Assembly: GCA_964057225.1 (NCBI GenBank)
Contig: OZ059894.1
Coordinates: forward strand, 6,235,501-6,299,500
DNA length: 64,000 bases
Source: Auanema rhodensis
Taxonomy: Eukaryota; Nematoda; Chromadorea; Rhabditida; Rhabditidae
Direction of reading: 5' to 3'
Position 1 is the stretch's first letter, and each line of letters opens with the position of its first letter. Both the position numbers and the translations under genes were made by a program. This document shows, piece after piece, positions 45,810-62,267 of the stretch. The notes under the pieces are model-generated. The model saw nothing but the letters and a program-made list of their open reading frames with translations, ran no database searches and was not told where the DNA came from.

Positions 45810-48364
45810 TCAATATTGATTGAAGCAACTTCTTTCAGCACGGTCAATTTGGCTAATAAGTTGAGCAAGTTTTCTTCTAACTTTTTTCTGATCATCAGCT
45901 GTACATTCAATAACCTATAATATAAGATATTCATGCATTTACGATCACATATTTGAAAAAAAAAAGTTTATAATCCCTACTTGAGATTGGAATCTTTGAT
46001 CAATTGGTCCTTCAGGTTGGTCTGGAGAACAAGCATTCAAATATCTACGAGCAGTCTGAAAATATTGATGATAACCGTCAATCAAATTGGAATCTTACTT
46101 CCTTTCCATTTTTGATATCTTCTTCAATTTTTCTCATGACAGTATCAATCATGGTATTGACAGTAGATAAAGCTTGCTGTTGCTCATAAGTTCTTGGGGT
46201 ATTTACAACAACTTCAACAGTTTTGGTTCGAGAAGCCAATCTATTAGTTGTAGCAGTAATATCATCTCGATCACCTAAAAAAGTAAAAATGATTAAGAGG
46301 TTTATGGGTACATGGACACATGGGTATTAACTTATAATATTTAAAATGATAATACTCTAAAAATGACTTATTCTTCTCGTTTTTGAGATAACGATATTAG
46401 AACATACCTTGTCCCAATCTTAAAAGATCAGTATTAATAGCAACATTATTGAGAACATCCAAAATTTGATCCTTTTCTTGTTCCAAAGTTGCTGCTGCTT
46501 CTCTAAAATTTGAAAAATTACGTTTATTTCTTTATTTCTTTATGTTTAATTTACTCATATAATCAGTTAATTATCTTTCTCAACAAAAAAAAGATGTGTG
46601 GGAGGAGAAATGAACTATTGCATTTTTAAAGTTTTGAATGATAATATTGTAATTTGATATCGATTATCATTACAATAAATCAATGATGATAAATATTGAG
46701 ATAGCAATGAAACTTTGATTATTGAACACATTCTTTAAATATTAAAGAAAATATTTTTTATAATATGAAATAGGATATTTTATTTGAAAAGAATGATCAT
46801 AACAAACCTAAGCTGTTCAACTCTTTTCTCAACGTCATCCAACATGTTAACGATTTGCTCATTGAAATCATCAATACTCTTATTTCGAACTATTTGAACA
46901 GGAACATTTCTTGTATGAGCAGACATTCTAGAGAATCTGAAATAAAATAATGGATAAGATTAAAATAATTTTTTTTGCTTTTGAATAAAATATAATTTAT
47001 TGAGTTGTGATGTTTAGAAAGAAAGTAGATATGGTTGAAATATATGATAACACTATATATGAAATATATAAAAACAATTTAAAAAAAGAGTAAAATAAAA
47101 TAAAATGGGAAAACAACAAACAGCTATATGTAAGGTAATAGGCAATTATCTGTGACATAATATACCTTAAAGTAAAATATATTTGACAATAAGGATCATT
47201 GAAAACTAGACAACTAGCTAGAAGTTAGACATGAATATGATTTGTGAAACAGTGGTGCGAAATATACATTGCTAACTAGTCATTACTTTGTGTTAGCTAT
47301 TGAGGTGACTTATCTATCGAACTTTATACTCAAAGCTAACAGTAACAAGAGCATATGTGAAGAGTTCATGTAACTCAGAGAGACCTGTAATTGAAAAGAT
47401 GGCATCATCATCAAACACTATGTGGGCTGAGAGTATATGTCGCAGATGCTACAACTGGATTTAAAAAAAAGGGAAATTTCGTAACTAATAAAGACAAGTG
47501 AGCATTTTATAGAAAACGTTAAGAATCAATCATACGATTTCTGAACACATTGATCAAGTTATTTCGATGTTAAGAAGTTAAATAGAACTGGAGTTTTGAT
47601 GGAGAGTAAAGAGCGAAACTTTCAGGTAAGTATCTTAGTGGCTGAAACAATCAAATCAAATCAAGGAAATAATAGAAAGAGGTACATACATGGTTAACAA
47701 CGTTTACAGAGAACAAGAGGCTGAATAGATAAGAATGAGAGAACTGTTAAGAAATAATTGAAGAGAATGGACAAGGTGAGCGAAAGATAGTGATGTGATA
47801 GAAATTGCGGGGGGGGGAGTTGAGAGTTGAAAAGCCGAAAAAACAGGCTCTTTCGTTAATTAATAACAAGGAATTATTACATGATTATCAGTAAAAAAAT
47901 GACAAAAACATAGAACAAATAAAATGATGAAAATTGGAGAACTTTCAGGTTAGAGCATAGCGTTAATGTTGTTAACATGCGAGCACTGCAGCGTGCTGTT
48001 TCAAATTTTGAGAAGCATTGAAAAGCAAACCTTGGAGTAATGATGTCAATATCCTCTTCTGGGAATTGTTCTCTAGAGAATCGGCTATAATAAAATTAGA
48101 AAATTAAACGAATCAACTCATAAGTTTGATGAAATAAAATTCACAGAATCTGCACTTGTAAAGTTGAAATAGCTATTTTTAAGTTTTTAGTTAGCAAAAG
48201 CTTAAGTTATTATAACAAAAAGAATTTTCGATAAAAAAAACAACAAAAGAAGTAAATAAAGTAACAAAAATTGGCAAAACATTATTCATTCCATCAGTCT
48301 TTAAGAAGTACCTGGTGTTGGGCAATTGGCCATTCCTTTTGAGGCTATCTAGATAAGCTGCCAT
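45810..48364 (-). CDS. unc-23: UNC-23 / BAG2 co-chaperone
   Basis: BAG-family regulator of Hsp70; BAG2 inhibits CHIP ubiquitin ligase, and C. elegans UNC-23 maintains muscle attachment. Seven exons: 48312-48364, 48031-48084, 46808-46936, 46408-46502, 46099-46274, 45981-46055 and 45810-45914. They total 687 nt (228 residues; human BAG2 is 211), phases consistent. Matches to BAG2 run the whole length: VEQLREAAATLEQEKDQIL (BAG2 VEALREAATAVEQEKE), TNRLASRTKTVEVVV (TANRLMGRTLTVEVSV), GPIDQRFQSQVIECTADDQK ([20 protein letters not shown]). The start follows acceptor TTCTTTCAG by 8 nt. The second and third exons both begin with the same RFSR peptide, so skipping the 54-nt second exon keeps the frame. 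The first two introns are short, the third (46937-48030) is 1.1 kb. Confidence 0.95.
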
Positions 48365-51300
48365 TTAGTTTTCTGAAAGAAACGCTGACTGTACAAGTGA
48401 TAAGTAAAGGTACATAAAAAAAACGAAAAAGTTTGTTGTGAAGATACACGAATAGATCAACAAACGATGAAAACTAACAAGAAAAAAGAAGAATAAGAAG
48501 AATAAGACGAAGAAGAAAAAGCATTGATCGACGTAAAATAGCAAAGATGGTTAGATGAACATATAAAACTTGACTTTGAATTCAATGCAATAGCTAGATA
48601 GTATAGAATGAGCGAAACAAAATTATAAAAAGCCCAACAGTAAAAAATGGAGAGAATGCTGAAACAAGCTATAGACTGCTTACAGTTTGAATGACTACCA
48701 AGAAATTATCGGAAAATATCAAAGAATTCTTAAGGAAGGTAGCTCTTTGACTTTCTTTATTTAACGCTAAACCAAATAAGGTGTCTTATCGAGAGAAGTC
48801 TGGAAGATAAAAGAAGAATCTGTCTCTTTTCTAGAAATGAGACAGAAAAAAGATGAAGGAAATAGAGATATAGACATAGAGAACGGAAAAGAGAAAGAGA
48901 AATTGGTTGAGGAATGAGAGTTAGAGATTATATGATAGACGTGGTCAGAACATATCTGATGTGAATAGAAAGCAAATGGTGATGAGAATTTGAAAAATCA
49001 TCAAGGAAATACTGTGCGATACGTATATGAACGTGAAACGAGGAGAGAAAGGAAATGAAAGAGAGCGAGAAAAGGGTGAGTTGGACTGAGTGGGGGAAAC
49101 CGGACAGATCTGGAAGTGCGAGACACGAAAAGCTTCCATAATGCAAGCATTGTCATCGTTAAAGATTGGAAATATGATTTAGTGAGTGAACATATCAAAA
49201 GATGAAAAGTATCACCAGGTGGCCTGAACAAAGGAAGAGATGAAGCCATTTCAAAGACATCCCACCGTCATTCTTTAGATAAAATTTTATTTTCTCATTT
49301 CAGAGGCATTCCATTTTCTCCGATTCATTGAAAATAACAGTCAAAAGGTTTATATACAATTGTTGAGCTGCATCTAAAGTAACAGTGAATCAAACACTAT
49401 TATATAATATTATTCATAAAAATTGTGATAGAAAAAAAATATAAATATGAAAACTATTAACATGTAAATATTGTATAATATGAAATACTTTATTGAGCTT
49501 TCATAGATTTTCAAAAAGTTTGAAAGTCAAATGACAGCATTTTCACGTCACGTGATCAACTTCATTTCGCCTACGTGAAATGACAATTGCGGTTGCTTTC
49601 AAAATCTCTGTTTTCTGTAGTAACTAAAGAATAATAATGATGTCATAGAACAATAGAACAATAGTTTCAAAAAGTATTTCATATTTCTTATCTAATGTAT
49701 TTGATACATCAAATATAAGCAAAACATTAAGTTTTATCCTGCAGTATACTAGAAGTAAATTAGAGAATGACTATTTTGAACTAGTAAAACAGCTAAAAAA
49801 TTGAAAAAAAATGCTTACGACACTTCGAGATTACACGCAGAGGAGGGGCAAATGTGTTTTAGAAAACTTTTGAAGTATGGGTAATGTTTGGTTAGAATTA
49901 GAGGAGGGGGAGAAACTGGTTAGTAAACTATGGAGCATCAATTGAAAGGATCAACGTTTAAACCATAAGATCAAAAGAAACGGAAAAAGAAAATCGAAAT
50001 GCATCTGAATAGCTCGTCGGTCTCTAATCTGTTTAGAGACGACGTTATATGTGAAATAGGAATGGAGAAATGAAAGCGAGAAGGGAATTGAATGAGACGT
50101 ACGTCGACGTGAAACGATATGATGATAGAGGTATGAGACGAGAGAGATAGAGAGAGAGAACACGTGTATAAGTAAAGAGTTTTCCTTTTCGAGAAGAAAG
50201 AGGTGATGAACGAGACATCGACGACAACGAGAACAACGACAGTGTCGGCGATTGATAAGTGGAAAAGGCTCTACTTGCATACATTTTCTGCCTGGCGTTA
50301 GAAAACCGGTAGTGATCTGAGTTTGAAATGCAGTTGAGCGGCTTCGCTACTTCAATGTTTACATTCTGATCATGCCTCTACCTTCACCTATGTGAAGTGG
50401 CGATGACGCCATGGCAAACCTCAGAAACGAGAACAGTAGTATAAAACACAATAACAACGAAAGACAAATCATGGTTTTTCAACATCACCTAGAAATGTGT
50501 ATGTGCAGGTCTTGAACGACGGCTTGTATTCATCGTAAACATTTGATTATATCGATCGACCACACCCAAATCATGTTCTCGGACCATCAGGAACAAGATT
50601 ACGATGGTTATTCGTCGGACAATGATGACGATGTAGGAAATGATTATAACATATGTGATGTTTAATGTTTTTTTTTTTTTGCTTTCAAGATTAAAGTATA
50701 AGAAACTGCTATATTAATAATTAGAAACCAAAAAAAAGAATTAAATATCTAATTTAAGCTTTTGAAGAACAAATAATTAGGTAATCGGAATGAATAAAGG
50801 CTGAAAGAAACTTACGAAATCAATGGATATTTTATGCTATTTGTTTAGTTTCTGCTGAACTAATTCAGAACAGCTGAGTTTTTCACTCTTTTTCTCTCTG
50901 TGTCAATCTCTCTATCTCTCTCACACTTTCTCTCTCTTTCATTTCCCTTTTGTGCAGCTTCATCTCTAATCACTTGTCCTCTCACCTTTATATCATTTTC
51001 TCTCAAATTCTATATTTTTCGAACTATTTCGTTCTGTTTAACATCAATACATTTGAAGAAAAAAATCAATTTCTATGAAAATGTGAACTAACGTTGAACG
51101 AATAATTTCAAAAAATCAAGGAACAGGCGACAACAACAAGTAAGGAATGTTTGATGTCAATTGATGAAGAACTTTTTTGAATCATTTATAATTGCAATAA
51201 ATGTAAAATACAATCAAATTTTAAAAACATTCTTATATAAACCAGGTGCGGGAGAGTGAAAAATGATTTCGAACATTGGGCAGTGTGCATAAGTCTTTGG

Positions 51301-51924
51301 AGAACATGAAAGCTATATGTTCTTCTGACATGTTTCATAAATAGTTTCAAATAGAAAAGTGCAGAAAAAACGTATGAATGGCACTTTTCAAACCGTTTTT
51401 ATTCAAATATGCTTACGAAATTCAGGAGAACAGGTTGAATCGACGATGTCATGCCCTGATAAGTTCGTGCTAGCTTTTGGAGGAAACTAGAAACCGCTCG
51501 AAGTTTTTTTTTCTTTGATGACAGGTACAGTTCAATGTTATAGATCATCTGATCATTTATAAAAAAAATAGAAAAATGTTTATCATTGTTTTTTCGGAAT
51601 AAATTTTCCGTTTTTTATTGTGAACATATCGAAATACTTTGCTCTGTATTATTTTATGGTGATTTCAATATATATTCAATTTTTTGATATTTTTTCTAAA
51701 ATAAAGGTTATGAAATATTCCAAATATATTCATTTTTCTTGTTGAATTAATTTTTAAATTGTAGGTTTTCACGTACACCTGACGTGAAAACACTTTATTT
51801 TTATTGGATTTTTAGCACAAATCGGTTGTTTCCTAAGGAATGTATTCATTAAAATTTCAAAGACGGAGAAAACATTATTTTAATGTTTATAAGTGTTTAA
51901 ACTTTTACAGAAAAGATTTAAAAA
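48365..51924. other. Upstream region of unc-23, simple-sequence rich
   Basis: 3.5 kb with many purine or pyrimidine tracts (GAAGAA runs near 48480-48520, GAGAGA near 50130-50160, CTCTCT at 50885-50940). Overlapping minus-strand open frames at 48928-49249 and 49951-50284 are translations of these low-complexity runs and are not believed. One acidic open stretch on the plus strand at 50574-50665 is listed separately. Confidence 0.5.
50574..50665 (+). CDS. Possible acidic first exon, unassigned
   Basis: From an ATG at 50574 the frame reads an acidic Tyr/Asp/Ser peptide (FSDHQEQDYDGYSSDNDDD) and has a donor-like GTAGGA after the DDD codons; otherwise it stops at TAA near 50665. Such acidic leaders are typical of regulatory proteins, but no downstream plus-strand exon was found in the next kilobase. 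Confidence 0.25.
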
Positions 51925-54941
<3,017 letters not shown>

Positions 54942-55428
54942 TGTCTATAAAATAATTATTTTTTAAGTGTAATAAGTAAAAATTAATACATTCGATCACA
55001 TTAATTCAAGAAAAAATATTATTTTGAAAGGAAGAAAAGAAAAGAGAAGGCATAACAAAATTCTTCAGTAGAACTACTACCATTAAAAACAGAATGCATC
55101 TGAAATGTTGACAATTGGTGATTAGACTGTTTTCTTTTGTGAAATATTGGTAACATGCCAATTTCGTGAAACAATGGATAATCCAACGTTCTGTTTCAAA
55201 GAGAATCATTTGTGAAGATTAGATAACAAGTAAATTGCTTTAAAGTCTTAAAAGAGTGTTTCATCTCAATCTTACATGCTATCTAACCATACAAATAATA
55301 TACGAGCAAAAATTGAACTAAGAAGATTATGAGATCACATTAGAAAAAGTATAGTCGTTGTATGAAACTCATATTGAGATCAAAAATAATTTCCATGTCT
55401 CGGAAAATTGTTTATACGAATGTAGGAG
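54942..55428 (-). promoter_or_regulatory. Upstream region of the amylase gene, one GATA site
   Basis: Spacer between the glycosyltransferase stop and the amylase start. AGATAA at 55221-55226 is the kind of motif bound by intestinal GATA factors (ELT-2 in C. elegans) and would fit a digestive gene, but one hexamer in AT-rich DNA is weak evidence. Confidence 0.3.
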
Positions 55429-56811
55429 TTAGCATCTTGATAATGCATTTCGGAATCTGCTTCTGGTTTTCAGTAAATTTACCTATGAAAAAAAATTGGA
55501 CTAGAAAAATAATTCATCGTAATACTTACTTTAATATGTGTATATAAATTTTCTTGTTTTATTGAACGAACTACATATTTTACTCTTGATAACCCATCTG
55601 TTTTCCAATCTCGTTTTGTATATCGTAAAAGTTTATAACGGCATCTAATTAAAATTGGTAAATAATTAATAATTATGAAGAAAAAAAAGTTACACCTATT
55701 AATTTTATTAATTTTTTCATCTTTTTCATGATATAACATCATGTATCGTCCAATTTTTGATGGGATTCTCCATATTGATTTTCCACTGTAATTTATTCTG
55801 TAATGAATCACATTAGCATACGTGAATCATGCCGTAATAGCTTCATTTCATTTTAATATATAATGATAGCGCAAGCGGTATGGTTGCATTCCTTATCTAT
55901 ATTTTTAACAATTGATAGTATGTGTGATGTATTTTGTTTTCGTCATTGAAAGACTAATTTTGAACCTTTTGGCCATGTCATCGTCTTCTCCTCCCCATCC
56001 CCAATATCTATTTGATGCACCATTTATATCAATAAAGTCTTCTTTTGTGAAAGCACATACTCCTCCAAAATAATTAGGATATGGTAATCTACAAAAATGT
56101 ACATTACCAATGAGCAAATTAACAATCAAACACTTGTAGCCGAATTTATCAATTCCCGTACTCAAATGAGCAGGCGAATTTGCACATTCATAGAGAATTT
56201 GTTCATCTAACGGTAACAGATCAACATCATGAAAAATGAAACAGTTCCATGCATACATACGCATGGACTCCTTGAACCCAATATTCATTAACTAAAAATA
56301 TTTAAGACATGTGTAAGCTATGAATTGATAAAACCTTTGCTCTATTAAAAGAAGTAAATCTTTCAGAAGGCTCTATGATGAATATACCATATTCAATATT
56401 TTGCTTTTGAAGAAAATAATGGATATGATATAAGAACTTTTTCAAATGTTCTTCTCTGTTTTTAAATGGAACAATGATAGCTGTCTGAACATTATGATGA
56501 GTTATGAAACAACACTCGAGTGCAAGGACAAACTCTAAATCTCGCTAGACAATGTAAAGAACGCTTTATTCCTCCACTTCGAATACTCGAGGAAAAGCTA
56601 GAAAAAGTATGCTTCCCTCTGCTCGAAGATGTTTCACCACATGATTGCAATTTAAAAAATATACTTGGTCTCATATAATGAAGAATATCATAGTCTGAAG
56701 TTATTTATGTTATAAATTACATAGCTACTTACCTACACCCAATTGTAGTATTATGATTAACACTATGAAGATTAATACTATAGGAATAGAAACAATCCTA
56801 AACTTTCTCAT
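55429..56811 (-). CDS. Beta-1,4-galactosyltransferase-family glycosyltransferase (BRE-4/B4GALT type)
   Basis: Golgi type II membrane enzyme that adds Gal or GalNAc in beta-1,4 linkage. The N-terminus (56733-56811) has a signal anchor: MRKFRIVSIPIVLIFIVLII. Catalytic landmarks in order: TAIIVPFKNREEHLKKFLY, FNRAKLMNIGF, FIFHDVDLLPLDE (DVD metal site), DKFGYKLPYPNYFGGVCAF and NRYWGWGGEDDDMAKR. The tail reads YKLLRYTKRDWKTDGLS and ends at 55429. The WGWGGEDDD form is that of B4GALT1-6 and C. elegans BRE-4, not of the SQV-3 branch (WGWGLEDDE, from memory). BRE-4 acts in arthro-series glycolipid synthesis. The stem region (about 56500-56690) has an exon boundary I could not settle. GTGAAA to GCGAG at 56545-56550 is one phase-consistent option. 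Downstream of BROX, same strand, 285 bp apart. Confidence 0.9.
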
Positions 56812-57095
56812 TTTAATATGTTTAAGCTTCACTCTTGAAGTGAATTTTATTTGGTTCAAGTACAGCTTAGCAACCTCAATTAGTCTCTTGTAACAATGCT
56901 TTTATACAAATTTTAAATATATGTACAATATTTAAAGAGACTAGGTCATGCTGAAATTAATGAAACAAGAATACTTTAAACAAGCATAGAAAAAAAAATA
57001 AAACAAACGAATTATTGAGATGAAGGCGTAGGTTAAGCATAAATATTAGAGGGTACGAATAGATAAATAGATAAAGAGTAAAATGGAAATATTTG

Positions 57096-58726
57096 ATTAC
57101 ATAACAGAGCATCCACTGAAATTACTGGGATCTTTTTCAGTTTGGTAAATCTTTTCCTCTTCCACAGGATCTATTTTCTTCTTACTCTTTTGAATTTTAG
57201 AGAAATCAGGCATTTCGGCTTTACTAAGATCAAAAGCAGCATAAACTTCAGCGTTCCAAATCTAAGATACGGTATTTAAAAGAAATTCAAATAAAATATG
57301 ATAACCTTATTTATTTCAGGCAAGGAATATTCCTCAATCTTTGTAACACCATACGCGGATTCGTTATCTAAAGATGGACAAGCATCAGGAACCTGTAATA
57401 TATCAAATGGAGACCGTTTAAAATTAGAAACAGCGCATACTTTCTGATGATAGATGAAACTGTTTTCTCTCTTTGCTTTCTCCAAATGTCTTTCCAATAA
57501 TGGCTTCACTTTACGGAAAAACATATGCTGCTCCGGTTTTATACGAGTGCCTGGACCATCAGCCTTCGAGTATTTAACAGCTACTTCTTCCGCAATCTCA
57601 AACTCCGAAACTCCTTCCTGACATGCTCTATAACGAAAAACCGCAAGCTTGATGCGAAAGTTGAAGAAAACGGTTTTACCTTACTGCTTCTCCACATTTA
57701 TCCTCAGCTAAGAATGATTCTCCCAAGAAAGCATACCCATAAGATAGGTACAGATGATGCTTTAATTGAAGATACTTTCTCCACCGCCCGAAGATATCCT
57801 CTTTAAAAGTTGAGAGTTCACGTTCTATAAAATGAAAATAGAAAAATAGAAGTATTATGACTCTATCGTATATACCCGCTTTAGAAAACATATTTGCTGT
57901 ATGAGTTGACAACGATGAAACAATTAAAGGCTTGTGCTTCAACTCAATAGCTCGCGCAACAACTATTTCCTGTGATTCAGCAGTAGATTGAAGTTGGTAA
58001 GCTCGCAGCACTTTTGGATCTAAATCGCAGCCTTCAAAATCATCTGCTCCAGATATATAATCTGTAATTATTGATGGATAGAGTATGAGTCATAAATAGG
58101 AACTAACGTAAATTTTCAAGCACAAAACCAAACATAGATGATGCAGTTTTGAAACAAGTGTGAACCAATTTAGCATCAGTGTCATTAACCTCATCTTTTC
58201 CAGCAAGCCAAGCAGCATGCTTTGTTAGCCAAATAGCCATGTTAATAGTTAAGTTCAAAGCTTCAAACCAAGTGTTAGAGTATTCCCTAGAATATGTGAA
58301 TACATAAATGCTACTTTATATGATACAAACGTTCCAACTCCTACAAGCATAGTGTGTCCCCATTTTGTTTTAATCAAGGGAGCTAATTTACTTTGGTTAC
58401 TACTTTCAGTCACATCGTACAAAAAACCTATAAAAAAATTAAAATAAAAATGAGAAAAATAAGTTTAGCAAGTATACCATGTAGTAATGACATATATTCA
58501 TTAAAATCTTTCGTAACTTCATTATATTCACTGGCAGCACTCGCGAAATATGGTAGAAGCTTTTCTCTTCTTATGCGTAATTCACTAAACTATTGATTGA
58601 AGCCAAAACACGTTGTATGACTAACCTGCATATTTTACTACAAACATCTTTGGTAACCACAGCTTTCAATTCAAATTTAGCAAGTTCAGTAGGTTTAATA
58701 GGATTACGATGGAACCAATGCGCCAT
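57096..58726 (-). CDS. BROX, BRO1-domain protein with farnesylation motif
   Basis: Homolog of BROX, a BRO1-domain protein that binds the ESCRT-III subunit CHMP4 and acts at membranes, including the nuclear envelope. The start reads MAHWFHRNPIKPTELAKFEL (human MTHWFHRNPLKA). Later blocks are WLTKHAAWLAGKDEVNDTDA, SQEIVVARAIELKHKPLIV, GRWRKYLQLKHHLYLSYGYA, AEDKCGEAVR, HMFFRKVKPLLERHLEKAKR and FIYHQKV. The C-terminus ends GCSVM before TAA (57096), a CaaX box predicted to be farnesylated, as in human BROX (CYIS). There are about nine exons with short introns, all in open frame where checked. The ATG follows CTACTCTTTAG, a likely trans-splice site. Divergent from CCZ1. Confidence 0.93.
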
Positions 58727-59287
58727 TTGACTATTGCAACCTAAAGAGTAGAAATTAAATGATAATTATGAATGAAGTACAGGCTAGGCAATCTATATGA
58801 GTCACAAGCTCGAAATTGTTCACGATAATAAAGAAACATTCTATACGTAACTGAAGTAACTTTTCATATAAACTGATTAACCTATAAAAGATTTAAATAT
58901 CAGAATAAAATATAAGTTTTAAGTCATAAGTTTAGATTTTATATAATATATGTACTCAGAGCCATAACAATGGCGAAGCCTCATAAGTGAACATAGGAAT
59001 GGATTGTATTTAATCAATAAATATTTGGAATATTTCAAACAAAAAAAGAAAGCAGAAAGCATAATGCTATATTACCAGTACAATAAACAAAGTAAATAAA
59101 AAGAAAAAAACGTAAACAACAACATAAGCTTATAACCTATTTAGGATACGGTAGATAGTTACAAAAATACGCAATGCTGTAAAACTTAAGCTTTTATAAT
59201 CTTGAATAAAACTTTAAAAATTTATATTAGCTTAACTTCTAAATTAATATTAATTAGGAAAGATGAAATATATTAGTGCATTTTTAG
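58727..59287. promoter_or_regulatory. Divergent promoter region between BROX and CCZ1
   Basis: 561-bp AT-rich gap. Acceptor-like sites abut both start codons (CTCTTTAG for BROX, TTTTTAG directly before the CCZ1 ATG). No exon seen; promoter function is inferred from position. Confidence 0.45.
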
Positions 59288-61250
59288 ATGCCTGCTGGGT
59301 CAATTGCAAATCCGCTTTACTTCTTTTCATCGTCTAACGTTTCTACGTCTGCTTCAGACACAACAGTTAGGCTTACCGGTTAGTAAACAATTTCTAAGTA
59401 CTTTGGCAATCTGAGAAGTTTTATAGATGTCATGGAGTTTTTTTTCATAGCCCATCCATTATCTGGGCGAAAAGAAGGCGAGGAGCATAAAAGAATTATG
59501 TATTTTTCACCAAAGTTTGAATTAGTAGATCGACAGGTGCAAGATAATCACAAGTAACAAATTATAAATCCATTCCAGACCGAAGTTACCGGTTTCGCGG
59601 AAGCTATTGTTAATTTTACAAACAATTTTGTTGATCCTAAAGGCAAAGCTCATAAAACAGAATTCCCCTTCCGAACTGTAAGTACGAAGAAGACTGACCA
59701 GGTTTATATCCAGGTTGAAGATGAAGAATTCTTGATTGGCGTTTCACTGCTAAAGTGAGTTTGTGTTACACTATTCTTGAATTTTAAAAATACATCTTTA
59801 CTTGAGTCATTTTTCCAGATCACAATGCGAAACTTTTGAACTGTACGTATTTCCACCAGCAATAATCACAGTCCTGTCAAATTGCTATAAGATGTTTCGA
59901 TTGTTCTTTGGACGTTTTTCTCCCTTTAGGTTACCTTTATTATTAAATGTAGATTAAATTATTTCTATTTCCAGGAGCAGAAATGAAGAAAAATTTAAAG
60001 AAAGGCTTGATTATTTTTTTAGTAGATATCTTCTTCAACTTAGACTGCACAAGGTAAATTCATATTTAACATAAAATAAAATAAATATTCATTGAAATTT
60101 CAAGGTTCAATTATTAGATTATTTGGAGGGAGCAGCTTTTCTACCTCTTCCAGGATCTCGGTATTTATCAAATGTTACACTTGCTTCCGAAATTACTGAA
60201 GAATTCCCAGTCGTGGAAAAGATTTTGATGTTATATCAGGTTTGAATTTTGTTTGTTTAAATGTATAGATTTGTTTCAGAATAAGTTACTATTCTACACC
60301 GTGTCTACAAAAGATTTGCCTTCGATTTTCCGGTATCTTTCTGAGAGCTTGTTGCCATCCTGTATCGGACCTGAGCTAGATCCGTCAAGGTTTCGTACAT
60401 TTTTTAAGTTCTATGAGTCTAAGCTTGCTTTTAGATCAACTACTAACGGACGTTATCTACGGGGTCCTTCAGAATTAAATTGCGACGATCCATTAGAAGG
60501 TGAAGATGTTTTGCCTACAGTTCATTTACATACGGCATCAGATGATGATGAAGAAGAACTACTTGTGCCATATCAAATGGTATAATACATAATTTTATTT
60601 GGGTTTATTGTTGTTTTTTTAGATGGTTTATAGATGCATGAATGCCACTGTTTGTATGTTTGTGAAGGTGAATGTAACCAGAAAGATTATGCGTAATATT
60701 GATGCTTTCCTCTCAACTGAATTAACAACATTGGCATCCCAGATCAGCGAAAGGTAAATACTCAATTTTTAGTATTTCTTGAAATGTGTGCAATTTTTAG
60801 TTTGGATGGACCAGACAAGGCAGCTCCGTCTGATGCTTTTCACTACATATACTATAATCCATCTTCATTATCACTTACCTCGTCGTTTGAAACAACTCCT
60901 GGTCCTCAAGCCCCATCTCCTCCAATGGATGTAAATAGGCAATTCAAGATATTTTTTTGTCCGGAATATATTTTGAATTTAGACTCGTGTGTGAGACAAT
61001 GGATAAGTACATATCAAAAGAAGATGAATTTGGAGAAGCCTATGTTAAATCGGACACGGAATGGTGGATCATGCTGAAAAAGGTTTTATATTGAATTGAG
61101 AATCTAAAAAAAAAATTTTTTTTTCAGATGAATTCACGAATTTTATGTTTACTCTTGCCACCTTTTACTAGTCCTCAATCACTCGCTGATATTCAATTTC
61201 GCACTGACTATATCATCAAAACTCATTTCGAGGCAATATTTTTCCATTAA
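59288..61250 (+). CDS. ccz-1: CCZ1, subunit of the Mon1-Ccz1 Rab7 exchange factor
   Basis: With MON1 (SAND-1) it activates Rab7 on late endosomes. The ATG sits right after TTTTTAG (trans-splice site). First exon 59288-59378 encodes IANPLYFFSSSNVS. The longin-like CCZ1 N-domain is recognised by HPLSGRKEGEEHKRIMYFSP, TGFAEAIVNFTNNF and KTDQVYIQVEDEEFLIGVSL, followed by CYKMFRLFFGRF. Middle and C-terminal exons include YLEGAAFLPLPGSR, QNKLLFYTVSTKDLPSIFRY, YRCMNATVCMFVKVN, and finally WWIMLKKMNSRILCLLLPP and a stop at 61250. The layout matches the CCZ1/INTU/HPS4 longin pattern. Exons between 59451 and 61130 are separated by short introns; I did not find a break. The assignment rests on pattern recognition, so moderate-high confidence. 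Confidence 0.83.
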
Positions 61251-62267
61251 GTGTTTGTAAATTTAATTTTTTTGTAATATATCAAAACGGGTTAATTTGC
61301 TGTGTTTTGTTAAGTTAACTATTCCATTACGGTGTAGCATGTTGTGATTTTCTTTCTTTCTATCTTTCTAGTAATATTATCACCTATCGTCTTGCCCTTG
61401 TAGTCGTAATAATAAATAGAAATATCAAATAAGTTGTGAAGGACCACAATTTTTATTTTCTTGCATTATATCAAGATTTGCTTGAGAGAGGAGGAAGTGG
61501 AAGTCTCGGAGGAGTTATGCGGGCAAGCCAATTTATCTCATAATCAAACAATCCCTTATAATCACTTTGGGTTTGCTAAGGTTTCTAATGTATCGTGGCT
61601 TCCTGGAATATGAATAAATATATGTGTACAGGCTTTATATACAATCATTTATGTGAAAGTGTAGTGAGCGTTAACCATCTAATGGAATACGAATGCACTG
61701 ACAGGTGCTTAACCTCATTCATCAAAATTATTACCCAATTGTAATAAATTATAGATTGAGGATTATAAAATTGGATCTCCACATCTTGAAAGAAATATAG
61801 AATGAATTTTAAATTCATATAATTTATTTTAAAAGCAATTATTAGTATTTTTATATTTGAAAATAAAAATTCCCTTTAATGCGCATATAGTTCAAAATGT
61901 TAATTAGATTTGATAATTAGATCATTTACATCAATCATGTGTTATTATATTTGTGAATTCAATTAATGAGTATGAAAATGAAATTATATTTATACCTTTT
62001 CTAACAAAATATTTTCCAAATCAATGGTTACATTTCTATAAAAGAGCATAAAATGAAATATAATGGAAAGCTGAGCATGTTTAAACAAAGGGGTGATAAA
62101 GTACATTGCCATAAAATCAAATATTAAAGTTGGAAAATGAACAGCAAATGTTAAACTAGTTCAATAATTTCATGAGGGTGTATATCATGAGAGTTGGTTT
62201 TACTCATTAACAAAGTCTATATTATTTATTCATAATGACCGGAAAACTCTGGCAATTAAATCCGACA

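Noticed and set aside
48928-50284. Several long minus-strand open frames rich in Ser, Phe and Leu
   Set aside because: They overlap in different frames and simply translate purine-rich simple sequence; no splice or start context.
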